A stretch of 64,000 nt of DNA from the NCBI RefSeq assembly GCF_008831285.2, contig NC_045140.1:25624131-25688130 (forward strand). Direction: 5' to 3'. Every line of letters starts with the position of its first letter. Position 1 is the first letter of the stretch. Origin of the DNA: Nymphaea colorata (taxonomy: Eukaryota > Streptophyta > Magnoliopsida > Nymphaeales > Nymphaeaceae). A program made the translations under genes and the position numbers. This document shows positions 17,826 to 31,129 of this stretch, in pieces. The notes below the pieces were generated by a model that was not told where the DNA came from, ran no database searches, and saw only the letters and a list, made by a program, of their open reading frames with translations.

Positions 17826-20800
17826 ATGGAACAGGTGAAGAAGTCGGCTGCTTGGGTCGCTGCGCGTTCTACACATGTGACGGTTGACTCTTCAGGTATG
17901 TTTTCTCCTCCATTTTTTTGGCCATTTTCTTTTTCTTTCCTTTGATCCTTTTCTTTCCATGTTGGTTGGAAGATCCAGCGGTTCTCTGCTTAGGTTTGAT
18001 GGAGAGAGACTTCCCATTTTGGGTTTGTGGTAGTGATGGGTGGAATGCGAGGGGGGTCCTTGTGTGGTTTTAGTGTCTTGAGGTGCGTGGTGATTGTAGC
18101 TGTTGGAGGTTCGGGTTCTTTCGGTGTGGAGGATTAGTTGTTGACGAATGTAATTCTGTATGGGAACTTTAGTGTGAACTGTCTTGATTGAAGCGAATAA
18201 CAGGGATTTAGTAGTTATGCTTTGGGATGGCTGGGCAATTGAAGCCTTGTTCATGACTGTCTGGTTAGATTATTAAAGTTAACTAGTTCCTGCGAGTATC
18301 ACATTGAGTTTTGGTTTCCCTCGATTCCGTCAGGCGGAGGAAGGGGGGGTATGGAAGAGTGGAGGATAATTCACAAGATTGCTCATCTAGTCGCGTCCAT
18401 TGGCTTGGGTTATCCAGATATACGCCCTTTCCTCTTGCCAAAGCTTCAAGAAATGCACCTGGTTTTGTACTTCTCTTTTCTCTTCTGCCTTTGGTTTATT
18501 GGTGCACGCACATTGTTTATTCTCACCTATGGCATTTTGGGAGACAATCACTTCGTAAAAATCGCTTACACATGCGATTGATTTTTTAGTTTCCTTGTCA
18601 AGGTTCTTACAGTATTTCCTTGTTTCCTTGTGCAGCACTCGAGAAACTAGTAGATAAATTAGAAGGCTCACTTCCACAAGTTAATTGGGATTTCGAAGGG
18701 ATTCATTATTTTGATAATGGGCCACTTACTGTTCAATATCTTCTTGTGTTGGACGCTCTCAACTTTTGTTTTTGGCCAGGTATCCTTTACTTTGTGATAC
18801 GCTTTTTTCATCTCTTTTCCTTGTTAAGTTTTACTAAATTAAAATTTCCTTTATTTGCCATATTAATTATGTAGTTTTTTTTTTTATGGGTTATGTTTCA
18901 TCTTTTGAGAAATGGCTCTTCCTAGGGTGTTCAGTAGCATTTGACTGACCAGACCATGATGCATTGGTGAATTGTTTTCAGAAGTATGATACGGATCATG
19001 TCATTGCAATTGTCACTGCCTCATTTATCGGGAAATTGGATGCTTAAAATCTTAATGTGTTTTACTTGGAAACTGCATTGTAATTTGTCTTCTGTTTGAT
19101 TTTTTTGTTTGTTAGCATGTGCTCAAACGTTTATTTGTCATTCACACACTTTTATCATGATGTATTACCCATTCATCAATTTTTGATATTGAATAAGTTA
19201 CCTCAACAATCAACTTTTTCCTTCTTCTTATTGTGGGTGTAAGTATAAAGTAGCAATTGAAATTAGATTCATGCCTTCGTGGGTGTGCTATTTTCTGTCT
19301 ATATATGTCAGGCTTTGCAAGCTTTCATAGTGAACCTTAGAAGCCAACGCTGTTCCATCATACCTGACATTGGCTGTTTTTTCAATTATCCAAATTTTAG
19401 ACTGCATAAGTACTCCAAAGTGATGATTTCATTTTGTTTAGAATCATTAGATAATTTAATTTACTGGGTACAACCACAACTTATCTGTGGCATAGAAGGG
19501 TGCAAACATGCGAAGCACATCTGATGGCTTGAATGATGTTAATGTATTAACTATTACATAAACAAGTTTGGTTCATTCAGGTATTTTTTTTCTTTTATAT
19601 TGGGAACAAATGATTAAATAGGATTGTCTGCAACAGAAGTTCCCATTTTATTAAGAGGGAAAACATTTTTCAAGATTCTTGTAGCTCTCTGGGATTTCAG
19701 TGTGCAGCCATGGTCAAACTGAAATCAGCAAGTGGACATTATGGTCTTAAGAGAAATAACCCTGTATAATCTTTTTGGTTGCCTATTCTCAATATTGTTG
19801 TTACTCTTTCTCTAGGAACCTGATTATCCTTTTTATGCAAATGAATAAATTGGAAAAGAACAAGTTTCTTTTTGGTACACGGTGAGTCAAAAATGCCATT
19901 GTACGAGATTTGGCAGGAATCATCCACATCTTATAAACTTGAACATCTATAAGAATGAAGGTTCCTGCCACTTTTATAGGATGTCATTGGAGATAGATTG
20001 AGGTTTCTAAGGTGGTGACCTACAGCTGTCTTCATCCTTGGCTGGTCTTGGGCTGCAGAATACACAAATAATGGTAACTATGGAGCGCTAGCTCAAAGGG
20101 CGAATGAATATATAAAATTTATAGCTGCCAGTCCACACAAAAATGGCAGGAAGCTTCCGTCTTATAAAATTTTCAGTTACCGTCTACACAAACACAATCA
20201 TCTGAAAGATTATAAACTAGAATGTTTGTAAGATGGAAGATTCCTGCTATTTTTTCCTGACACGGCATTTTGTACATGCTTCATTTGGAGTCTATCAAAG
20301 GATAGCTCTAAAGCCTAAACTTTCCGATTTGTGTGGTCTATGATGCTTTGCAGCCTTGGTTGTTATTTGGTAGCACCATCATGTTGCAATCACTTGCTGC
20401 ATGTCTTGTTTGAACACCAATGTCGCCTTGACTTTTGTTGATAAGTTTTCATCTGATTTCTCAGCATGTGTCTTTTGTCTACATCTAGTCTGCCTTACTA
20501 CACTTATGCAAGTGATAACCATTTCAACACTGATTCATGCTTTCTATGCATGTGTGATTTATAAGCATTTCCAAACTTTCTGATTTATGTGCTCTATGGT
20601 GACTTTCAGCATTAGTTGGTAGCAACATCATGTTGCAATAATAGAGTGCATGTCTTATTTGAACACCAATATAACCTCAATGTTGTAAATTATAATTTTC
20701 ATCTGAGTTCCTACTATATGTGTCTTTTGTCTTCATATGCTCTCATTTCTACACTTACGCAAGAGCTAACCATTTCTGCTTCCTGCTTTCTGTGCTTGTG

Positions 20801-23800
20801 TGATTTATAACTGATAAACTAATATATATATGTGTGTGTGTAATCTGATATATACCTGTACATAGAACCTTTTCGTATTGTTACTTTTGTATTTCTTTTA
20901 TTTTCATTTTATGTTATTTCTATTATCCTTCATCCAAGCTCTTACCATGTGTCTTTTATTTGCATCTACTCTGCCTTTCTACACTTGTCTAAGTGATCAG
21001 CATTTTATTACTGGTTTCTGCTTTCTGTGCTTGTGTGATTTATCACCATTTCTGAACTTCCTGGTTTATGTGCTGTATGGTGCTTTGCAGCATTAGTTGG
21101 TACTTGGTAGCACCATCATGTTGCAATAATACAGTGTGCATCTTGTTTGAATGCCAATCTGACCTCAATGTTGTAAATTATAAGTTTTCATCTGAGTTCC
21201 TACAATATGTGTCTTTTGTCTGCACATGCTTTCCCTTCTACAATTCATAACCATTTCTGCTTCCTCCTTCCTGTGCTTGTCATTTATAAATCCATTTTTA
21301 AACTTCCTGGTGCTTTGCAGCAGTGGTTGGTATCACCATCACCTTATGGTGCATGTCTTATTTGAACACCAATATCACCTCGACGTTTTTTCTTTTCTCT
21401 TTTTTCAAGTTTACATCTCAGCTCTTTCCGTGTGCTTTTGTCTGTAGATACTCTGCCTTTGACACTTAAGCAGGTAGTAGCCTGAATCCTGCCCCCTCTG
21501 CTTGCATGGTTTATAACCATTTCGTCATTTGCATGACAGATGAAGAACTAGATTACTCTCATTTAGCTTCAGGGTTGAAAAGTGCACTTGAAAATGATAA
21601 ATCTGCTTTTGATGCGGACCGATTGCAAAGTTATACTGGTAAGAAAACTCCATCATGGACACTATGCATGATATGGATCCAGATTTTCTTGTTTAGTAAA
21701 ATGTAATTGTTCTTCAATGCTCTTCACTGTCAGATTTACATAAGCTCATATCTTGTATTTGTTAGAAGACAGTGGAAATATTAAATGAAGTATACTTTCA
21801 GGTCAGGAGCTCCGTGCGATACTTAAATGGCCACGCCCACTTCCTTTGGAGGATGAACGTGTCCGCCTGCTGCATGAGGTTTAGCCCAAAACTTATTCCA
21901 GAAAAGGAGATCTCTTTTTCTTATTATACACATTCCAATTTCCAGGATATGAGAAAAATTTCTGCAGATGTGCTGTTTAGACTTCCATCTTTCTGTTTTC
22001 CTTCGTTTGATCGAGTAAACAATTTGCATCATTTTGTTGTGGCACCATTTTCCTTAGGTGATGCTGACTTATTAGACTGAATCTTCACTAGGTTCATCTT
22101 CCTTACATGAAGTTGAATTATTAGACTGAATCTTCACTAGGTTCATCTTCCTTAGATGAAGTGTTAGATTGAATCTGGATTCAGATAGGTTTAGATTCAT
22201 ATGGCTTTAGCTAGTCATATCTTACTCAGTTATGTGCATTTCCAGCTACATCATATTCTGTTTACATTAGAATAAGTAATGCTTTAGCTCTACATCCAGT
22301 CTGACCCCTATACATTCTTTACTTTAGATCTCAAACCAAAAGAGCATTTTATTTCATTTATCTGCATTTCCAGCTGAATCCTTTTCTATTTAGGTTAGAA
22401 TAGGTAATGCTTTAAATCTAGATCCAGTCTGACCCCATACTTTCTTTACTTTTGGGTTTAGAGCAGAAACTAAAGTGCATTCTATTGAATTGCCCCTGAT
22501 TTGTCAGTAATTTTGCTTTATTATGCAAGACTTAGTTGTTAATATTAGATATCTGCATACTGCATGTGTGAAGGGCTATCAACATTAATTCCTTTAAATG
22601 CAGGTAGGGCTAGAATTGGAGAGAAGCTTTGATGGCAAGGCAGTTAACCTTGTGGAACGTAGTGGAAAATCTGCTGTCACCCTGGTTGATCTTATTGCAC
22701 GCCACTTCCCAGGTGTGTTACCATTTCGTTGTTTCATTTTGTAGTATAGATATAGATATAGATCCATAGCAAGGCAGTTGACCTTGTTGAACATAGTGGA
22801 AAACCTGTACTCACCCTTGTTCTTATTTCACAGCCCTTTTCAGGTGTGTGTCCATTTCTTTGTCTCATTATACACAGAGATATTGGTTGAATCGTTCTAT
22901 TTTTATATTCAACCTCAGCATGCATTTGTAGTGCTATTAAAGAGGTCATAAATTATTGCATATGCATGACTAGATATAATCCGAGGGTCCTTGATTTTGT
23001 ATTCCAAGTAACTTCTACCTATTGGAGACAATACTCCTCAATAGTTCTACAACTGCTAAGTGGTGCTCGAATGCTGGCTTTCGTAAGCAACTTGTTGAGA
23101 AGGTCTTGAAATCCTTAATATTATATGTGTTGTAACATGTAAGTCTATGTCCTTTACTGCTAACTGGTCAGGCACCTGCCCTGTGGAGGTGTTAAGTGCG
23201 GTTCCACTACATTGCCTAGGATGCATGATCACCATGCTTTTGAGTTTTGATTGCAACATATTTCTTCCCTCTCGGCAGCATTAAACCTCTCTATCAGATA
23301 GCCTATAACATCAGGTGTTAATTTTTGTTTAGATTTCAGCCTTGTGTTTTGGATTCCTGTGCCGGTAAGTTGTCAGAGTACTTACTAATGGAAACCACTG
23401 TATTTGTCTAAAAAAAGATTGGTAGTGCAAGGAAAATGAAAACTAAGTAATTGGTTGTACCATTCAAGATGCGGATGCAAATGTGAGAGCTTCTGGATCT
23501 GACAGATACCCGGCTATGATAGCCTGCCTTGTAAATCTGGGCAATTGTTTTGTTTAAGGCGTTAAGCTACTCAAGCCCACTCACTGGTATCTCCTCGTCC
23601 AAGTCTTCATCTAGTTTGAACACAATTTAATTAGATCGAGTAATGCCTGCAAGTCAAACTGAATTTAACCCCTTTGCCTGTTCGTATCATAACCCCTGTG
23701 TCTCGCTGAAATCGAACGTATATTTCCCGATAAGTGTTAACTTTCAGTCTTTTTCTCATTTTCTTCAGTTAAAAATCAAATTTGGGTTTGAGTGGAGGGG

Positions 23801-25182
23801 CAACTAAGCATTCATGCTTATATAGTTATCTTTAACAGATCATGTTCAAATGAAGAATACGATGCGTTTCTGTCTTGGCCATCCAGTGTTCCATTTTCTG
23901 TAACTTGATCTAGATGGCCTGAATACGCTTTTTTACCATTTGCCTGTAAGTGGCATTTCGTGCTCTTTACTCGTGCATGAACAACTATGATGTCAGTTTT
24001 GCTGAAGTGGAGTCTACGACATTCTGCCAGAGATATGTGAACAAGTTGGTAAACTAATTGTTTTAGTTCCTAAGTTGAACCTCTTAATTGTTCCTTGAGA
24101 TGGTTATTTTACATGCATTTTTTCCATCTATATTGTCAATGTCAACTTGTTTGAGCTGTTTCTCCTTCCAAAACTGTAATTTTCGATCCGCTATTCTGAA
24201 TCTTTTACCATTATAGGCTTCAGAGATCACTCGGTATACAAAGGTCACCAGGTTTTCCTCTACAAGAGGGCACAAATATTTGTGGCGGACCTGTGGGGTG
24301 CATTTAAAGGGGAAGGATATGGTGCATTTGGTGATATCAGCTCTCTTACGATATTTGCGGACTACATAGTTCCGGCTATTCTTCGTCAATATGGGGTGCT
24401 GAACTATGACTTGTCTTTGGCTAAAGCAATTGACTCTAATTCTGAAATAAGTGCAGGTTCTGAACCAGAAGTCGAAATACGCGCTTGCTCTATTTATGCT
24501 GTTGAAAAGATGAAGGATTTAATCAAGGCGAAACTTGGGCAGCGGGTATGTTCTAGGATTTTCGCTTTCCTTTTTTTCTTTTATTTCTAAGTCACCATTG
24601 TCAGAAATATTTTCAAAAGTATCGAAATAAAAATGCCAAAAAAACTGAAACGGGAAAAACGAAAATGTCCATATAATCATTTTGAAATTTCATTTTTAAT
24701 CTACGTTACTTTTTTTTGGATTATTAACATTTTAATAACAATGTTGAATTTTATCGATAATTTGTGAAGAAAATTGGTAAGAAATTATAATTTCAAAATA
24801 TTCTTTATTAGTTTTTATATGTTTGAAGCTTTTTGGATATCCGATGTTTTTCTGAGGAAGGCAAGCTTTGATTTATTCCTGAGAAGTGAGAAAGAAATTT
24901 TTGAATAATGGTCCATCCTTATTATGACGGTAGAGTTATTTTTAGTTTTTTCTAGTTCAATGTCTCCATCTGGTTCTGATCATAGAATTGGTCTTTTACC
25001 TGTTTTTACTTCGCTAATTGCTTCTTTCCTGAGTATGCTACTGCAGTTATTCTTAATTTTTTTTCTACTTAACGTGTTTCTTTCATCAGGTTCTCAGTAT
25101 AGAGTTGGACCTTTGGCTCTGGGCTTTGGGGGTACAACGTCAATCATTACAGCACCATCGCACCCTCTCCGTGTATTATTGA
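17826..25182 (+). CDS. QNG1: Queuosine 5'-phosphate N-glycosylase / queuosine salvage protein (DUF2419), 7 exons, 306 aa
   Basis: Releases queuine base from queuosine monophosphate so that it can be reinserted at tRNA wobble position 34 (known role of the DUF2419/C9orf64 family). Exons: 17826-17895, 18636-18779, 21540-21638, 21802-21878, 22604-22712, 24217-24545, 25090-25182. All junctions are GT..AG and the frame holds to a TGA. It starts MEQVKKSAAWVAARSTHV, a typical family N-terminus. Family blocks follow: EGIHYFDNGPLTVQYLLVLD and ALNFCFWP in exon 2, LKWPRPLPLEDERVRLLHE in exon 4, FRDHSVYKGHQVFLYKRAQI, VADLWGAF and FADYIVPAILRQYGVL in exon 6, and IELDLWLWALGVQ..HHRTLSVYY at the C-terminus. 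The start follows a pyrimidine-rich leader with TTAGGGTTT at 17775-17783 (telobox-like). It is divergent from the CK2 gene. Introns 2, 4 and 5 hold tandem duplications, including a decayed copy of exon 5. Confidence 0.95.
20340..21539. repeat. Five degenerate tandem repeats (about 210-260 bp) ending at the QNG1 exon 3 acceptor
   Basis: Units begin near 20351, 20611, 20930 (lacking its first part), 21091 and 21321. Each carries, in order, a GCAGC(A/C)TTGGTTGGTA-like head with AGCACCATCATGTTGCAAT, then CTTATTTGAACACCAAT, a TGTGTCTTTTGTCT block, CTGCTTTCTGTGCTTGTGTG and a TTTATAACCATTTC end. Copies are diverged by substitutions and indels. The last unit runs directly into the CATGACAG splice acceptor of exon 3. 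Several units carry a pyrimidine tract plus GCTTTGCAG, which resembles an acceptor. Confidence 0.75.
22063..22480. repeat. Two more local duplications in QNG1 intron 4
   Basis: TTATTAGACTGAATCTTCAC, followed by AGGTTCATCTTCCTTA, occurs twice around 22070-22160. Further on, a longer segment with GCATTTCCAGCT, TTAGAATA(A/G)GTAATGCTTTA and ATCCAGTCTGACCCC is present twice (about 22238-22320 and 22362-22450). They are diverged copies and intronic. Confidence 0.7.
22713..22869 (+). repeat. Decayed tandem duplicate of QNG1 exon 5 within the following intron
   Basis: 22771-22843 reads AAGGCAGTTGACCTTGTTGA and so on, matching exon 5 from its AAGGCAGTTAACCTTGTGGA (22637) to its end. It has lost one codon and otherwise differs only by substitutions. 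Both copies are followed by similar intron starts (GTGTGTTACCATTTCGTTGT and GTGTGTGTCCATTTCTTTGT), at an offset of 131 bp. In the homologous frame the copy still reads KAVDLVEHSGKPVLTLV. A pyrimidine-rich TTTCATTTTGTAG lies upstream (ending 22744) and a GT donor follows at 22844. Confidence 0.85.
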
Positions 25183-25487
25183 TTGGATTTTTACAACAGA
25201 TCCTATTACGTGCATTGACGTCATAAGAAAATTTTTGTGTTGCTGCTCCAGAGGGAAAAACTGATGGCGCGAAGAGAGGTGTTATATAGTGCCTGTCAAA
25301 TTTATTCTAGTTAGGTCGATGCTTAGCCAATTAAATTTTGTTAGAAAAATGGTCACAACAGGTCAGGAATCATAGCAACAGAACAGTTGATACCCAAATG
25401 TTTATTTCAGCAATTGGGTATTAATTCCTTTTCTATTTTCTCCTTTCAGCGTTTCTTGTTTGAGCTTAAATTAACTTCAATCTGCAG

Positions 25488-25493
25488 AATAAA
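25488..25493 (+). terminator. Possible polyadenylation signal of QNG1
   Basis: AATAAA about 300 bp after the QNG1 stop codon. Position is plausible, but the motif is common in AT-rich DNA. Confidence 0.3.
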
Positions 25494-26699
25494 CTTCTGA
25501 CTACCTTGATATCTAGATTGTTCATGTCACAAATGCGTCTATATGTGGTCACCACGCGCGCGTGTTTGTGAGCAAGAAATGTAGGACTTGACTCCAACTA
25601 CGTATAACTATTCTCAGGTTGCTGGTTGTTTGTTTCCCCTTACCACGCGGGAGACCAGTACTAACATAGACTTTTTGGGAACTTATCTTCAGAAATTGGA
25701 TGTTCATATAAATTCGATCTGTAAGATACTGTTCATTTCAAGTTCCATACTCAGTCGCGCTTACAATTCCTTTTTAACAAGCTACAGGTTAAACTAAAAC
25801 AAATCTATCATGGGTCCTGGTGAATGTCATGAAGCTACAATTTTAATGCCACCAATTTATATTTCTGCTGCAGGTTGAAATTGGTTGCACTCCTAGGTGG
25901 GCAATGGGGACCTCAAGGTTGTTTTTTAACCATTAATGGGTCCGATGATGGTGAGAGATTCCCTTGAATAAGGGAAAAAGAAAGAAACAAAGTGCTGCTT
26001 CCTCCTGAAGACCCCATTCATTTCTCATTCTGATGATTCCAAGCTTCCTTTTCTAGCAGGGAACTGGAACATCTGTGCCATATCGCCAATAGAAGGGCAC
26101 GACAGAGACTGATAAAAGGGTATCTATCCAAAGTCTTGGTCATCACCAATTGCTTTTCTGCGCCAACGTAGTTTCTTCACCTGTTAGACACGTGGGGGCC
26201 TGCCATGGTGGTCGTGAGATATGATAAAAGGAGCTGCCGGAAAGGAGACGGTCCAAGATGGTAGCTGCCTGGCGAATGATGCCCTTGGACTCATCTGCTC
26301 CTCCAGTGTTTGAGGATGTGAAACCTTGTTATGTTCTCTTTACAAGGCTGACATCATGGCCTTTTATGCCACACACCAGTCTTGTCTGGAGTTTGGTATA
26401 AGAAAATTTCGATGGTCTAGATATTTGCAAAACCAAAGTTTAAGAAATAAGAACCACGCATTTTTTATGGTGGATATCCCATGGTTTCAATGACAGCAGC
26501 CTTGTTTTCAATGGGATATTTCTTTAGGGGGCAATTGGTGAACACCTTCATTTTATAAAAACTTGGCTTCATGAAACTATGTTTCTTTATGGTGCATATC
26601 CCATGGTTTCAATGACAGCAACTATGTTTTTTTATTGAGTTTTGGGAACTTGGTATATTTGTTTTTAAGTGACACATACCAAGGTTTTTCTTTTATATA

Positions 26700-26890
26700 A
26701 ATAACCTCAGGGGCAGTGATGAAACCAAAAAATTCTGTCTAAGGCTCATTGGTTATATATTTTAAATTTTTAAGAGGCACCAATATGAACTGAAAAAAAT
26801 TGGTCTAAGATATCAATATAAAAAAAATAAGCATTTTTATTGGTCAGTACGAGCAATTGCTCAAACCATGTTCACCCCTGCCTCCATTCA
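26700..26890 (+). repeat. Dispersed repeat family 2, copy A
   Basis: Contains GGGGCAGTGATGAAACC, AATTCTGTCTAAGGC, TTTTTAAGAGGCAC and AGCAATTGCTC ending CACCCCTGCCTCC. This matches in order the copy at 37185-37320. It is a common style of plant dispersed repeat; non-coding. Confidence 0.5.
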
Positions 26891-28747
26891 TACTTGGGGT
26901 GTTGTTAAAATTGAGTTTCACTCCTTTTGACAAAACTAGTTGTTGTTAAAATTGAGTTTTCCTCGAACTCAGTTTTACTAGCACCCAAACACTCCAAAAC
27001 CTGATTTTGAGGTGTCATCCACATTGCCCCTATAAACTTTTCACACTTAAATGCCATCTCAAACTTGTCTATTGCAAATGAGCACATTGGTTTGTGTTTG
27101 GAAAGGGGGGCTTGTATGGTCCTTAGCTTCTACCATGGGGCTACCCAATAACTCAAGCCCATGATTTTTTACTGGTACCCCCAGACAACAATTCTTCCAA
27201 CTACCAGCTAGTTTATCTACTCAACATGTCCAGTTGAAGGACAAGTTCCCGATACTTGGGATCGATTTATGGAAATTCCCCAACTTTGATGGCGAAGGCA
27301 TTATGGAAGTAGTCTGTTTTCTCTTCCTCATGAGAGTGGTCCTAACTATGGAGGGCAACCTCTCTGCAACTCTTTCCCGACTTCTTCATGCATTGAAGAA
27401 GAAAGGATGCGTGGACTTTGCTTTCAAAGAATCTGCAGATATCTCCTGGTTCTTGCAGAATGGCTAGACTAAGCCGATCGGACATGCTTATGACGTAAGT
27501 ATGGAGGATTAGTCGCTTTCCATTCTTAAGGCGATGGACCACACGGTTCTCTACCTTTTAGAAAAAAAAACAGATAGAATTTATTCTTCATGGGTTGATA
27601 TCGCCGCTTGTTTTCATCACCATCGCCATTTGCCATTAGGAAGCAGGCAAAGGCTTGGTTGATCGAGACGCATGCCCACCTGCATTTTGATAAAGGTCCC
27701 CTACCACCCGCGCTCAAAGGTGGATGCTGTTCTCGATAAATCACAGGAAAGAAGTCGGATGGTGAAAATTTTTCACCTTGTTTGAAAAGTTGGGTGAAAA
27801 AAACAGACACTAAATGCAAAATAAACATTTAATCACCTTAAAATTACGTGAGAAAAAAAACACTCAAGAATTAACTTTTGCATCGGTAAGAAAAAGAAGC
27901 TTGATTTGCTCATCGGTGGCACCGCCAGTTTCCTGTGGCGAATCTTCTACTTCAGGCCAAGGTACTGGTAGATTGGGAGGATTCCACGTATGAAAACCAT
28001 GTTTAATAATGGACCAATCCACCGGCCTGTGATGCGCCCATCCGTTGCTTAAAGCACATACATGGATGTAGAAAGAGAAAGAAGGTCCTGCAAAATGGCT
28101 TCTGATACAAATCAAGAGACACTCGAGGAGCATGCATGAGTTTGAATATGATGGAGGTGATGTGAATCGCGTGCGTTACTTGGCAAAAAATTGAACGTCC
28201 CCATCTTAAAAGACTTAAAGGATTATAGGTTCGAACAGATTCGAACGAACGATAATCAACAGCAAGTGGATGCATTTATTAAATAGAAGGACAACGCTGG
28301 CTTTGTTCGATGTTTTTGGAGTCTATAAATTTGTCAAAACATAAGGGAGATCTCCAATCCGAGTACTTGAATCACATTTTAGATCTAACTATTTGGTTTG
28401 AAAAAATTTCTGAACTGTTTCTCAACATGTTTACGAGGCGTGAAGCGACGATACAGTACAATCGCATGAATGATACCTAAGTTTTATATTTGCTTTTATA
28501 TTCGTGTCTTTAAATTTGAAGATGTTCTCAGTGAAAGAGAAATGGGTTGACCATTGTTGGGATATTAAAATCTAACTTGTTTGGTGCTCTATCTTTCTTT
28601 AATGCTCCTCTGTGTGTGATTACTTAGAAGCACATAGAAAAATGCAGCGCGGTGAGCGGTAGGTGTATCAATCACTGTTGTGCCCACAGCTTTCATCCTC
28701 TTTTTTTTTTTTGTGTTTTTGCGTTGAATAGTGGAGAATCTTTCCTT

Positions 28748-28751
<4 letters not shown>

Positions 28752-28839
<88 letters not shown>
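28752..28839. repeat. (AT)n microsatellite, about 44 units
   Basis: Uninterrupted alternating A/T of 88 bp in spacer DNA. Such long runs are unstable and may be collapsed in assembly. Confidence 0.95.
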
Positions 28840-28840
<1 letters not shown>

Positions 28841-30109
28841 TGTTAACTTTTGAATGAATAACAAATTACTACTCCACTTTTGAAGTTTAACAATAGATGA
28901 TCTGCTTGCTCAACTTTTTGGTAAAAATTTTGAAAGACTCAGGTTAGGGATGAAAACCATTAAATTTTATGTAAATTAATAAAACTACCTTTCTTAAACA
29001 CAAACATATGATTCATTAGCCAAAAAAAGGAGTTGTCAATCTCTATTATATGTATTTTTATCATTTCACGATAAAAATAAATGTTTTCAGTCTTCCTAAA
29101 TTTCTTAAAAAATTAGTACGTATTTGCTAATATTTAAAAGTTGACTGCTGATTTGTTATCTAAGCTAGGTGCGACCTTATCATCTTTTTTTCTTTCTTCT
29201 GCAACTTGCATACAAGCGACGAAGACATGGCGTCGACATCAAACGAAAGAGCAAGGTGCTCACCGTCCCCTTTCTCTTTATTAATTTTTGTAGCTTTTGT
29301 CATAGGCAGAGATGCAAGTTGTTTTTTTGTTGTGCATAATTACACATTATTTATGTTGGATCTTGATGTCCCAATTGGTTGTGAATCAGCAAAACACTAC
29401 CATTATGTTATTCTAAAACAAATAAATAGAAATAATAAAATATCTACAAAAATAGTTAAAAATACAAACTATAGGTGACGCATGGCGCGGTTAGATTCGC
29501 CGATGAATCTAGACATTGTTCTATGGTTCAATTAGATTTTTTATGACATTATTATTAATTTGATTGACTTGCAAACCAAAGTAAACAAAGCCCTTAAACC
29601 AGCCTTTCCAAGCCAGCTTGTGCTCATTAGACTGAGTTGAGGCGAGGGAGGCATTCAAATTTCAATTATCTTTGATTTCAAACTTGTGGTTCTAGCAAAC
29701 CGTGGTTTTCAGCACCATAAATATAAATTTAAGATCACTGTCATGCATTAAAAATCGTGAATGTCAACTCAGATGGAAGAGAGTTCTTAGCGGAGTCAGA
29801 AAATTTTCATGGGGCTGAAATATCATTTTTGAAAACCTTTTTATATAAAACAAGTGAAATTTTCTAAAAGTGGGAATTGTCACTTTAGGGATTCAAAACA
29901 AAACCTACTGCCAACCACCTCTTGCCTAGTCTATTGCACCAACCTCCTTGAAGATTTACTTAAATTCCTTTTAATTTTAATTTTTTCACATCTTGCACAT
30001 AAATGTGATTGCTTTGAGCCTGACAAACCCTAAGTCATGTGGATACTGATATTGGTATGGGTATATGTATACAAATATGGTACTTTTGGAAAACAAAGAC
30101 ACCACAATG

Positions 30110-30115
<6 letters not shown>

Positions 30116-30149
<34 letters not shown>
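30116..30149. repeat. (AT)n microsatellite, short
   Basis: About 17 TA units in spacer. Confidence 0.9.
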
Positions 30150-30150
<1 letters not shown>

Positions 30151-30884
30151 CCCAGAAAATTTGTATATGTTGTTAAAAAAAAAGAAGAAGAAAATGGCTT
30201 AATGCCTTTTAAATGAGGTCTAATAAATATACACAAATTCTCACAAAAAAAAAATAATGGCTTAGTTGCCCTTACATGCATGTCGACAGATTTTTTCGGA
30301 AGTCAAAAAAAAATAAAAAATACGCAAATGAGCTCTTCCCAAAAAAGTCGTATTTTTCTTGTGGCGATATATCAAATGAGCTCTTCCAAAACTAACGTTC
30401 TTCATAATATCTTTATCGCAAGTAAAAACATTTATCATGCTCAAGTTTCAAAATGGTCCTTTTTAACTCCCAATTTTATGTTACGGACAACATATTTTTG
30501 TGTTAACGCACTTCGGGTTTAGATTGTCTCTAGCTTTTATCAAATTCAACTGACCAAATTTAGATAACTATGTCCAGTGTCTTCCTCAAATTTAAGCTAT
30601 GTTTCTTGTTACCAAATGTAGATCCGACCATCTTTGTCGAATTCAAAGCATATCTAATCCAACTTAATGAAATGATTTGTAATTGAATTGAGATTCGTAC
30701 TCGAACTCAAGCCGCTACCTTCTGGTACCGTGCTTTACATATAACCAGCATCAGATCCAAAGTTTAAAGGTAATTAAGCTGGATTTTTGCCGGATCCCGA
30801 TGTCAACTTGAACACGGGAAACTGCACACAAATTCATTAGTATGATAGCAAAGCCCGTTTAACACTTAAACTTGAAGTCCAATG

Positions 30885-31085
30885 CACGGGCGGAACCAGG
30901 ATTTTTTTGAGGGGCGGGCTCACAGTCCAACTTCTGAATCCGGGTAGAGCCAAATGAATTCAAATCCAAAAATTACATGGCGCAATTAAAAAAAATTATT
31001 TTTTTCAATATAAATTTTTTTTTTTCATTGGCCAGGGTGGGGCCATGGCCTAGGTGACCCCCCCTCTCTCGGCCCCTGGTCCCAT
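30885..31085 (+). repeat. Dispersed repeat family 1, copy A
   Basis: Begins GGGCGGAACCAGGATTTTT, then TCCAACTTCTGAATC, an A/T-rich centre and TTGGCCAGGGTGGGGCCATG. A diverged copy in the opposite orientation is at 38486-38655. A third, weaker relative with GGGGCT..AAATTT wording is at about 2795-2960. Non-coding. Confidence 0.65.
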
Positions 31086-31129
31086 GTACTTGCATGCATG
31101 TGCTTCAAGGGATGTGTATTGTAATGCTC

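Noticed and set aside
20340-21540. CRISPR-like or satellite array
   Set aside because: Units are long, diverged and intronic, without short identical repeats and unique spacers.
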